A stretch of 64,000 bases of DNA, taken from positions 744,001-808,000 of the forward strand of contig NZ_AP024655.1 of the NCBI RefSeq assembly GCF_019977355.1, written 5' to 3'. The notes under the pieces are model-generated. The model had not been told where the DNA came from. It worked only from the letters and a program-made list of their open reading frames with translations, and ran no database searches. The position numbers and the translations under genes are program-made. Shown one piece after another: positions 1 to 7,289 of the stretch. The stretch comes from Arthrobacter sp. NicSoilB8. GTDB lineage: Bacteria > Actinomycetota > Actinomycetes > Actinomycetales > Micrococcaceae. How positions within the stretch are numbered: position 1 is the stretch's first letter; each line of letters begins with the position of its first letter.

Positions 1-1
1 G

Positions 2-1630
2 TCCTTCGCGGCGTTCTCGGACCCCGCCGACGTGGCCCGCGTCGAAGAGCAGACCTTCATCTGCTCCGAGAACGAGCGCGATGCAGGTTTCACGAACAAC
101 TGGATGGCGCCGGCGCAGATGAAAGACAAGCTGCGCGGCCTGTTCGCCGGCTCCATGCGCGGCCGCACTATGTACGTCATCCCCTTCGTCATGGGCCACC
201 TGGACGCCGAGGATCCCAAGTTCGGTGTCGAGATCACCGACAGCGCCTACGTTGTCGCCTCCATGCGCATTATGGCCACCATCGGCACCAAGGTCCTGGA
301 CAAGATCACCGCCACCAACGCGTTCTTCGTCCCCGCCCTGCACTCCCTGGGCGCACCGCTGGCCCCCGGCCAGGCCGACGTCGCTTGGCCCTGCAACCCG
401 GACAAGTGGATCGTGCACTTCCCCGAGGAGCGCTCCATCTGGTCCTTCGGCTCCGGCTACGGCGGCAACGCCCTGCTCGGCAAGAAGTGCTACGCCCTGC
501 GCATCGCCTCGGTGATGGCCCGCGACGAAGGCTGGCTGGCCGAGCACATGCTCATCCTCAAGCTGACCTCGCCGGAGAAGAAGAACTACTACGTCTCCGC
601 CGCCTTCCCCTCCGCCTGCGGCAAGACCAACCTCGCCCTGCTGGATCCGACGATCGAGGGCTGGGAAGTCGAAACCCTCGGCGATGACATCACCTGGATG
701 CGGATCGGCAAGGAAGGCGAACTTCGCGCCACCAACCCGGAGGCAGGCCTGTTCGGCGTCGCCCCCGGCACCGGCTGGGGCACCAACCCGAACGCCATGC
801 GTGCCATCGCCAAGGGCCACAGCATCTTCACCAACGTCGCCCTCACGGACGACGGCGGTGTCTGGTGGGAGGGCATGACCGAGGAAGTTCCCGCGCACCT
901 GACTGACTGGCAGGGCAACTCCTGGACGCCCGATTCGGACAAGCCCGCGGCCCACCCGAACTCCCGCTTCTGCACGCCGATCGCCCAGATCGACATGCTG
1001 GCCGAGGAGTACTACAGCCCCGACGGTGTGGAGCTCTCCGCGATTCTCTTCGGCGGCCGCCGCAAGACCACGGTGCCCCTGGTGACCGAGGCCCGCAGCT
1101 GGACCAACGGCATCTTCATGGGCTCCACGCTGTCCTCCGAGACCACGGCCGCGGCCGCCGGCCAGGTGGGTGTGCTCCGCCGCGATCCCATGGCCATGCT
1201 GCCCTTCATCGGCTACGACGCCGGCGATTACCTGAAGCACTGGATCAGCGTTTCGTCCAAGGCCAACCCGGCACGGCTGCCCAAGATCTTCCTGGTCAAC
1301 TGGTTCCGCCGCACTGCCGACGGAGACTTTGCCTGGCCCGGCTTTGGTGACAACGCCCGTGTGCTCAAGTGGGCGATCGAGCGCATCGAGGGCAAGGCCG
1401 ACGCCGTTGAGACCCCCATCGGGTTTGTGCCTGCCGGCCACGCGCTGGACCTCACCGGCCTGGACCTGACCCACGCCCACGTCGAAGACGCCGTCCGCGT
1501 CGACCCCGAGGAGTGGGCCGCCGAGCTCGCGTCGATTGAGGAGTGGTACGCCAAGTTTGGCGACTCCTTGCCCGAGGCCCTGCGCACCGAGCTGGACGGC
1601 CTGAAGGCCCGCATGGCAGTTCAGCAGTAG
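2..1630 (+). CDS. pckG: Phosphoenolpyruvate carboxykinase (GTP), 5' truncated by the window edge
   Basis: Cytosolic enzyme that converts oxaloacetate and GTP to phosphoenolpyruvate, CO2 and GDP, the entry step of gluconeogenesis. The reading frame is already open at base 2 ([21 protein letters not shown]), so the start codon lies upstream. About 543 of the usual roughly 610 residues are present. The kinase-1 P-loop FPSACGKTN, with the reactive Cys of GTP-type enzymes, is encoded near 605-631, followed by GDDITWMR (kinase-2) and [32 protein letters not shown] and the C-terminal [15 protein letters not shown] block are also typical. The gene ends TAG and is followed by a strong hairpin terminator. 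A 9-bp copy of the last codons (cagcagtag) recurs 18 bp downstream at 1640-1648. Confidence 0.97.
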   Translation, partial: SFAAFSDPADVARVEEQTFICSENERDAGFTNNWMAPAQMKDKLRGLFAGSMRGRTMYVIPFVMGHLDAEDPKFGVEITDSAYVVASMRIMATIGTKVLDKITATNAFFVPALHSLGAPLAPGQADVAWPCNPDKWIVHFPEERSIWSFGSGYGGNALLGKKCYALRIASVMARDEGWLAEHMLILKLTSPEKKNYYVSAAFPSACGKTNLALLDPTIEGWEVETLGDDITWMRIGKEGELRATNPEAGLFGVAPGTGWGTNPNAMRAIAKGHSIFTNVALTDDGGVWWEGMTEEVPAHLTDWQGNSWTPDSDKPAAHPNSRFCTPIAQIDMLAEEYYSPDGVELSAILFGGRRKTTVPLVTEARSWTNGIFMGSTLSSETTAAAAGQVGVLRRDPMAMLPFIGYDAGDYLKHWISVSSKANPARLPKIFLVNWFRRTADGDFAWPGFGDNARVLKWAIERIEGKADAVETPIGFVPAGHALDLTGLDLTHAHVEDAVRVDPEEWAAELASIEEWYAKFGDSLPEALRTELDGLKARMAVQQ

Positions 1631-1670
1631 GAAACCGGCCAGCAGTAGCAGCCAGCACTCAGCCATAACG

Positions 1671-1710
1671 ACGGCGGCCCCGCACCTTGGAAAAGGTGCG
1701 GGGCCGCCGT
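1671..1710 (+). terminator. Rho-independent terminator after pckG
   Basis: An 18-bp perfect stem (acggcggccccgcacctt and its complement) closes a GGAA loop and is followed by TTT. It lies 40 bp after the pckG stop codon. Confidence 0.85.
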
Positions 1711-1813
1711 TTGCCGTCCCGGCCGGGTCCGCGGGACTTAGGCCCCTAGGCCGGATCCGGAGCGGCCCCTATTCTTGTCCGCATTCCATCCGGCGAGATT
1801 TCAGGAGTTCCGC

Positions 1814-3199
1814 ATGCTAGTCAACGACGACATCCATGCCTTATCCACGGCCGTCAGCGGCATCGTGGCCGTCCCGGACAGTCCAGAATTCGCCGAAGAG
1901 ACGTTTGCGTTCAACGTCGCCACAGTCCACCGGCCCGACGTCGTCCTTGGGGCCGCGGACGCGCAGGACGTCGCCGCCGGAGTGAAGTGGGCGGCGGAAC
2001 GGCGGGTGCCGGTTTCCGTCCAGTCCACCGGGCACGGCGCGGAATCCGCGGTCGACGGCGGACTGCTGATCAGCACGCGGCGTCTGCAGGACGTGCAGAT
2101 CGATCCGGTCGAACGGACGGCCCGGGTCGGCGCCGGAGTCAAGTGGCGGAGCGTCCTGGAAGCGAGCGTCCCCCACGGCCTGATCGGACTGCACGGCTCC
2201 AGCACCGACGTCGGCGTCGTCGGGTACACGGTGGGCGGCGGGCTGCCCGTGCTGGGCCGCGCCCTCGGCTTCGCGGCTGACCACGTCCGGAGCATGGAAG
2301 TGGTCACCGCCGACGGCGCGCTGCGCCGGATCGACGCCGACGCCGAAGCCGAGCTGTTCGCGCTGATGTGCGGGGGCAAGGGCAACTTCGCCATCGTCAC
2401 CGCGGTCGAATTCAACCTCTTTCCGCTCGGGGACTTCTACGGCGGAGGGATCATCTACCCCGGGGCGGACGCGGCGCCGGTTCTGACAGCGTTCCGCGAG
2501 TGGCTGCCCACACTGCCGGACGACGCCTCGCCGTCGATCTCCCTGCTGCGTCTTCCGGATATGGAGTTTGTTCCGCCGCCCCTCCGCGGTCAGTTTGTGG
2601 TCCACCTGCGCTTTGCCTACCTCGGGAACCGCGAGGCCGGCGACGCATTGCTTGCTCCGATGCGCGCGGTCTCAACCCCTCTGATGGACACCGCCGGACC
2701 CATGAGCTACCTGGACGTCGACCAGATCCACATGGACCCGGCGGATCCGCTCCCCTTCACCGACGGCGGCGCGCTGCTCAAGGATTTTGGCGCGGACGCT
2801 GCCGCGGAACTGCTCAGGCTGGCGGGGGACGGTACCGACTGCCCGCTGCTCTTGATCGAGATCAGGCCCCTCGGCGGGGCGCTGGCCCGCGGCGGGATCC
2901 TGCCGGACGCCGTGTCCGGACGCGACGCGGCGTTCCTGCTGTTCCTTGTCGGGCTCAAGGTGCCGGAGGCCGCGGAAGCTGTCACATCCTCCATCCGCGC
3001 CATCCTCGGCGCGATGGCCCCATATTCCACCGGCTACACGCTGGTGAACTTCCACGGCGAGCCCGGCGATGAGGCTGACCGGGCCCGGGCCTGGTCGCCG
3101 GCGGTGTACGAGCGGATGGTGGCTGCGAAGTCCACCTACGACCCGGGCAACCTGCTGCGCTTCGGCCACGCGATCAACGGGGCGCCCGCCGCTTCCTGA
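1814..3199 (+). CDS. FAD-linked oxidoreductase of the berberine-bridge (PCMH/BBE) family
   Basis: Flavoprotein oxidase or dehydrogenase of unknown substrate, 461 residues. The N-terminal half is a PCMH-type FAD domain. STGHGAE carries the His that commonly forms the 8-alpha-histidyl FAD bond, and GSSTDVGVVGYTVGGG is the glycine-rich FAD loop. That loop has Ser-Ser where bicovalent members have the second attachment Cys, so a single covalent link at most is inferred. The C-terminus YDPGNLLRFGHAI is the usual BBE signature. The ATG at 1814 is chosen because AGGAG (1803-1807) precedes it by six bases; a TTG 39 bases upstream lacks this. It stands alone between two terminators. No signal peptide is seen. 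Confidence 0.85.
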   Translation: MLVNDDIHALSTAVSGIVAVPDSPEFAEETFAFNVATVHRPDVVLGAADAQDVAAGVKWAAERRVPVSVQSTGHGAESAVDGGLLISTRRLQDVQIDPVERTARVGAGVKWRSVLEASVPHGLIGLHGSSTDVGVVGYTVGGGLPVLGRALGFAADHVRSMEVVTADGALRRIDADAEAELFALMCGGKGNFAIVTAVEFNLFPLGDFYGGGIIYPGADAAPVLTAFREWLPTLPDDASPSISLLRLPDMEFVPPPLRGQFVVHLRFAYLGNREAGDALLAPMRAVSTPLMDTAGPMSYLDVDQIHMDPADPLPFTDGGALLKDFGADAAAELLRLAGDGTDCPLLLIEIRPLGGALARGGILPDAVSGRDAAFLLFLVGLKVPEAAEAVTSSIRAILGAMAPYSTGYTLVNFHGEPGDEADRARAWSPAVYERMVAAKSTYDPGNLLRFGHAINGAPAAS

Positions 3200-3255
3200 C
3201 ACGCGGTGACGTCCGGTGGCGCCGGGCGCCGTTCCGGCCCCGGGAACTGCAGCGG

Positions 3256-3307
3256 AGGACGACGGCGGGCCCGCATCTTTCGCAAGATGCGGGCCCGCCG
3301 TCGTCCT
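3256..3307. terminator. Bidirectional terminator between the FAD oxidase and hmp
   Basis: A perfect 24-bp stem with a TCGC loop lies between two convergent genes. It can serve both, although the following T-run is short on both strands. Confidence 0.8.
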
Positions 3308-3339
3308 CTAACAGCCGTGGTCCCGTAACAGGGGCCTTC

Positions 3340-4500
3340 CTAGCTGGCGAGCCAGATGTCCGGGCCGAAGACCTCGTAGTGGATCTTCGTGGCCGGGATG
3401 CCGGCGTTGATGGCCTCGTTGCGGATGTTCTTCATGAACGGCAGCGGACCGCACAAGTACAGGGACGCGTTCGCGGGCAGATCCACTTCGCGCAGGGACA
3501 TGAAGCCGGTCTTGGCCCCGGCTACCGGCTGCTCGAGCCAGAGCTGGAGGTCGGCGCCGTCGAGGCGTTCGACGTCGTCCGTCATCTGGGAGCGCAGCGC
3601 CCAGCTGTCCAGGGTGCTTTCCGCGTGCAGCACCAGGACCTGGCGGTCCGAGCCGGACTCGGCGAGGGAGCGCAGGATGGACGCGGTGGGCGTGCAGCCA
3701 ATGCCGGCGGAGGCCAGGACCACTGGGCCGTCGCCCTCCTTGAGCGTGATCTCGCCGTAGGGGTTGGAGATTTCGATGACGTCGCCAACGGCCACGTTGT
3801 TGTGCAGCACTGGGGAGACCTCGCCGCCGTCGTCGAGCTTGGTCGTGAAGCTGCGGCTGGTGCCGGCGTCGCCGGAGAGGGAGTACTGGCGGACCTGGCG
3901 GAGCCCGTCCGGCAGCGTGACCTTGACGCTGACGTACTGGCCGGGCAGGGCGGCGGTGATGGGCGTGTCGTCGGCCGGTTCCAGGGTGAAGGTCATGGAC
4001 CCGGTGCCGGCGGGGGTCTTGGCGGCAACCTTCCAGGGGGTCCACATCTTGCCGTTGGCCTGGGCGGCGTAGAGGCCCTTTTCGAGCTTGATCAGGGCGT
4101 CGGCCATGAGCCAGTAGACCTCGGTCCAGGCCTCGGCGATTTCCGGCGTGATGACCTCGGCCAGGTCCTCGGCGATGGCGGCGAACAGGTGCTCGTAGAC
4201 CACCTGGTACTGCGGTTCGGTGATGCCCAGGGAGGCGTGGCGGTGGGCGATGCGGGACAGCACGGTTTCCGGCAGGGTGCCCGGGTTGCTGACCAGATGG
4301 CTCGCGAAAGCGGCGATGCTTCCGGCCAGGGCCTGCTGCTGGTTACCGTTGCGCTGGTTCGAGCGGCTGAAGAGCCCGTCCAGCAGTTCGGGGTGGGCGG
4401 CGAAGAGGCGCGCATAGAACTTGGGGGTGATCTCCCCGATCCGGGATCCGACCAGCGGCAGGGTGGCCTCGATGACGGGGAAGGACTTGTCCGAGAGCAT
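3340..4500 (-). CDS. hmp: Flavohaemoprotein, nitric oxide dioxygenase
   Basis: Oxidises NO to nitrate using O2 and NAD(P)H, and protects against nitrosative stress in the cytoplasm. The 386 residues follow the standard order. The globin domain (about 1-140) has Tyr29 and the proximal haem His in RHASLGI (about 88). The FAD domain contains RQYSLSG (about 204-210). The NAD domain has GIGCTPTAS and ends VFGPD. The start at 4500 is preceded by AGGAG at good spacing; an upstream in-frame ATG at 4560 lies inside the operator and is rejected. The next gene upstream on the same strand is an NsrR-like repressor, and a long palindrome sits in the hmp leader, so NO-responsive derepression is inferred. 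Confidence 0.96.
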   Translation of the reverse strand: MLSDKSFPVIEATLPLVGSRIGEITPKFYARLFAAHPELLDGLFSRSNQRNGNQQQALAGSIAAFASHLVSNPGTLPETVLSRIAHRHASLGITEPQYQVVYEHLFAAIAEDLAEVITPEIAEAWTEVYWLMADALIKLEKGLYAAQANGKMWTPWKVAAKTPAGTGSMTFTLEPADDTPITAALPGQYVSVKVTLPDGLRQVRQYSLSGDAGTSRSFTTKLDDGGEVSPVLHNNVAVGDVIEISNPYGEITLKEGDGPVVLASAGIGCTPTASILRSLAESGSDRQVLVLHAESTLDSWALRSQMTDDVERLDGADLQLWLEQPVAGAKTGFMSLREVDLPANASLYLCGPLPFMKNIRNEAINAGIPATKIHYEVFGPDIWLAS

Positions 4501-4549
4501 GTTGTCTCCTGAGATAGTGGCCCGGGGGTCTTCAACCGGACCGCGATGA

Positions 4550-4576
4550 AATACTGTCATTTGAAATGCGAGTATT
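4550..4576 (-). promoter_or_regulatory. Putative NsrR operator in the hmp promoter region
   Basis: Inverted repeat of 13-1-13: aatactgtcattt, g, aaatgcgagtatt, with 11 of 13 positions complementary. The size, the single-base spacer and the ATTT-N-AAAT centre resemble known NsrR sites. A second palindrome (ttctaca-tgt-tgtagaa) lies at 4587-4603. On the minus strand TTGCAT and TAGAAC separated by 17 bases overlap the second palindrome and could be the promoter, which would place the operator at or just after the transcription start. Confidence 0.65.
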
Positions 4577-4725
4577 TACACCTCAGTTCTACATGTTGTA
4601 GAAAAGCGATGCAAATCGGGGCTCGCGAGGCGCGCCAGTGGGTGCCGGCGGCGGGTCCGGCCTGGAGTCAGGGCTCGGAGTCCGGCCTTGGAATCAGTCC
4701 TCGGAGTCCGCCCCGGAGTCCGGCC

Positions 4726-5175
4726 CTAGAGCCCGGGGCGAAGCCCGATCGCCTGGAACACGGGCGTCATCTGCCGGGACGTCGGCAGCGAGGCGATGAC
4801 GATGTCGTCGAGTTCGCGGTAGAAGGCTTCACGGGCCCGGGCAAGCGCGGACCGGAGATGGCATTCGGCGATGAGCGGGCAGTTCCCGCCCGCAGCGACG
4901 CAGTCGGCCGGGTCCTGGCGCGTGTCGAGCTGCCGCAGCAGCTGGCCGACTGTGGCGCTGCGGCCGGCGCCGCTGATCCGGGACCCGCCGTTGCGGCCGC
5001 GTTCGACGTCGATCATGCCCAGCTCGCGCAGGTTCGCCATCGCCTTGCTGACGTGGTTGTACGGCGTGCCGACGGCGTCGGCGATGCTCTGGGTGGTCAG
5101 GAGCCCGCCGTCGGGAGCGGCCGCGAGCACCATCATGGCGCGCAGGCTCACGTCGGCGAACGCATTGATCTTCAT
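4726..5175 (-). CDS. nsrR: Rrf2-family transcriptional repressor, probably NsrR (NO-sensing Fe-S protein)
   Basis: DNA-binding regulator of 149 residues with an N-terminal winged helix (MKINAFADVSLRAMMVLAAA, then the helix-turn-helix around 28-50). It has the three-cysteine cluster of Fe-S Rrf2 proteins: Cys92, Cys99 and Cys105. The spacing is close to that of NsrR (91/96/102 in E. coli) and the cluster is followed by HLRSALARAREAFYRELDDI. Its position directly upstream of hmp supports the NsrR assignment over IscR or RirA. The ATG at 5175 gives the canonical N-terminus. Just after the stop codon, at about 4660-4725, a series of imperfect ggactccg-containing repeats fills the gap before hmp. 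Confidence 0.85.
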   Translation of the reverse strand: MKINAFADVSLRAMMVLAAAPDGGLLTTQSIADAVGTPYNHVSKAMANLRELGMIDVERGRNGGSRISGAGRSATVGQLLRQLDTRQDPADCVAAGGNCPLIAECHLRSALARAREAFYRELDDIVIASLPTSRQMTPVFQAIGLRPGL

Positions 5176-5176
5176 A

Positions 5177-5220
5177 TTCCCAGCTTACGGGCGGTCTATC
5201 CCCAGCTTGCGGGCGGTCTA
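5177..5220. repeat. 22-bp tandem duplication over a stop codon
   Basis: Two adjacent 22-bp units (5177-5198 and 5199-5220) match at 20 of 22 positions. The second unit ends in the TAG stop of the minus-strand gene at 5218-5703; the first lies between that stop and the nsrR start. Confidence 0.85.
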
Positions 5221-5703
5221 GTCCACCCACACGGCGGGTTCGTTGCTATCGGCGGCGAGCTGGCCGAATTCGAGTTCATGGGTCGCGGCGTTCGGGGCGT
5301 ACGGCAGGACAGCGGCAAACAGGGAGCCGTCCTGGTGCTCCGCCGCGACGTGGATCGCGTCCGAGTCTTCCTCGAGCAGCGTGATGTCACAGACAACGGC
5401 GGCGGCCCGGAACTCGTCCCGGTGCTGCCGGAGCAGCTCGTGGAGGTCCCGGATCATCGCGTCGGCGTCAAAGTGGGCGTCCGATCCGTCGCTCGCGTCG
5501 GCGGGCGTCACGGCAACCAGCCGGACTTCGCCGTCGTTCTGCACCACCAGGGCGAACGGCAGGAAGCCGCCGTTGCGCTCCAGCTGCTCCTGCGCTGCCC
5601 CGACCCCCGTGCCGAGCAGGTTCTCCAGATCAGTGGCGCTGGCCTCCGGCACGGACTCGCGCCAGGATCCGGTGTTTGCGGATTCTTCCGGATGCGCGGC
5701 CAT
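5218..5703 (-). CDS. Conserved hypothetical protein, acidic, cytoplasmic
   Basis: Not assigned to a named family. The 161-residue product is acidic and has no signal peptide or membrane segment. It reads as one alpha/beta domain (FLPFALVVQNDGEVRLVAVTP, AAAVVCDITLLEEDSDAIHVAAEHQDG). The ATG at 5703 lies two bases past the end of manB, so the two are almost certainly co-transcribed, manB first. The stop codon lies inside a 22-bp tandem duplication. The composition matches its neighbours. A function linked to ManB or to the following nsrR cannot be argued from the sequence. Confidence 0.75.
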   Translation of the reverse strand: MAAHPEESANTGSWRESVPEASATDLENLLGTGVGAAQEQLERNGGFLPFALVVQNDGEVRLVAVTPADASDGSDAHFDADAMIRDLHELLRQHRDEFRAAAVVCDITLLEEDSDAIHVAAEHQDGSLFAAVLPYAPNAATHELEFGQLAADSNEPAVWVD

Positions 5704-5705
5704 AA

Positions 5706-7124
5706 TTAGCCCCGGACCAGCGCCAGGACGCGGTCGCGGACGCGTTCCATGATGGCGGTGTCCGTGGCTTCGACGTTGAGGCGCAGGAACGGCTCGGTGT
5801 TTGACGGGCGCAGGTTGAACCAGTAGCTGCCGTCGGTGGCGATGAAGGTGCTGCCGTCGAGGTAATCGACCTCGACGTCCTCGTCACGGAAGTCCTCGCG
5901 GACCCGCTCGACGGCGCCGGCCTTGTCCTCGATTTCCGAGTTGATCTCGCCCGAGGACCGGTACGGCTCGTATTCGCGGCCGAGCTCGGACAGCGGGCCG
6001 TCCTGTTCGCCCAGGGCGGCGAGGACGTGCATGGCGGCCAGCATGCCGGTGTCCGCATTCCAGAAGTCGCGGAAGTAGAAGTGGGCGGAGTGTTCCCCGC
6101 CGAAGATGGCGCCTTCGGCGGCCATGACGGCCTTGATGAAGGAGTGTCCCACGCGGGTGCGGACGGCCCGGCCGCCGTGGCGTTCCACGAGTTCCGGGAC
6201 GGCACGGGAGGTCAGGAGGTTGTGGATGACGGTGGGCGCGTCTTCGCCGAGGACCTGGGCGCGGGCGATTTCGCGCCGGGCCACCATGCCGGTGATGGCC
6301 GACGGCGAGACGGGCTCGCCCTTCTCGTCAATGACGAAGCAGCGGTCGGCGTCGCCGTCGAAGGCCAGGCCGATGTCCGCGCCGTGCTCCACGACGGCGG
6401 CCTGCAGGTCGCGCAGGTTTTCCGGCTCCAGCGGGTTGGCCGGGTGGTTGGGGAATGAGCCGTCCAGCTCGAAGTACAGCGGCACGATCTCCAGCGGAAG
6501 CTTCGGCAGCAGCGCGTCGCCGAGCACGGCCGGGGTGGTGAGGCCGGCCATGCCGTTGCCTGCATCCACCACGACCTTCAGCGGCCGTGAACCGCGCAGG
6601 TCCACCAGGCCGCGCAGGTACTCCGCATAGCCCTTGAGGACGTCGTGCACACCCACCAGGCCGCGCGTGCCGGCTGCGGGGATGGTGCCGGTGTTGAGGT
6701 ATTCCTCAGCGCGGGCCTGGATTTCCTTGAGCCCGGTTTCGGAGGAGATCGGCACGGCGCCGGCCTTGGCCATTTTGATGCCGTTGTATTCGGCCGGGTT
6801 GTGGCTGGCGGTGAACGTGGCGCCGGCGGCGTTGAGGGCGCCGCAGGCGTAGTACAGCTCGTCGGTGGAGATCAGGTCCAGCAGTTGGACGTTGGCGCCG
6901 CGGGTGGCGGCACCGTTGGCAAAGGCCTTGGCGAATTCGGGGGAGGAGGGGCGCATATCGCCGCCCACCAGCACGGTCTGCCCGGCGAGGTCCAGGACGT
7001 CAACGAAGGCAGCCCCCGTGGCTTCGACGGTCTCGGCGGTGATGGATTGCCCCACGATTCCGCGCACGTCATAGGCCTTGAACGAATCCGAGAGGTTAAA
7101 AGTCTTTGTCTTGTCCGTAGTCAC
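5706..7124 (-). CDS. manB: Phosphomannomutase/phosphoglucomutase
   Basis: Cytosolic alpha-D-phosphohexomutase, 472 residues, that interconverts mannose-6-P and mannose-1-P (and probably the glucose pair), supplying GDP-mannose and cell-wall glycans. KAYDVRGIVG opens the protein. The phosphoserine loop is TASHNPAEYNG (Ser about 107), the metal loop is FDGDADRC, and GGEHSAHFYF and RPSNTEPFLR are the sugar- and phosphate-binding loops. All four domains are complete. The GTG at 7124 is chosen because it starts directly before the first conserved motif; upstream sequence in this frame has no family features. The downstream gene starts two bases after the TAA. Confidence 0.95.
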   Translation of the reverse strand: MTTDKTKTFNLSDSFKAYDVRGIVGQSITAETVEATGAAFVDVLDLAGQTVLVGGDMRPSSPEFAKAFANGAATRGANVQLLDLISTDELYYACGALNAAGATFTASHNPAEYNGIKMAKAGAVPISSETGLKEIQARAEEYLNTGTIPAAGTRGLVGVHDVLKGYAEYLRGLVDLRGSRPLKVVVDAGNGMAGLTTPAVLGDALLPKLPLEIVPLYFELDGSFPNHPANPLEPENLRDLQAAVVEHGADIGLAFDGDADRCFVIDEKGEPVSPSAITGMVARREIARAQVLGEDAPTVIHNLLTSRAVPELVERHGGRAVRTRVGHSFIKAVMAAEGAIFGGEHSAHFYFRDFWNADTGMLAAMHVLAALGEQDGPLSELGREYEPYRSSGEINSEIEDKAGAVERVREDFRDEDVEVDYLDGSTFIATDGSYWFNLRPSNTEPFLRLNVEATDTAIMERVRDRVLALVRG

Positions 7125-7289
7125 GCGTCTTATCTTACGTTGCGGCTCTGACGCCGTGACCTGACGCCGCGCCCGACGCGGCGTGTGACGCGGGGCCTGG
7201 CCTGGCGCCATCGAGTATCCCCTGTGGGATTGTCCACATGGCGGGGTGCTGGCTGGGCCGGTGTCGGAGGGGGCTGGGATACTGAAGCA

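Noticed and set aside
4501..4560. Longer hmp start at 4560
   Set aside because: It would place the operator inside the coding region, and the globin domain with its ribosome site starts at 4500.
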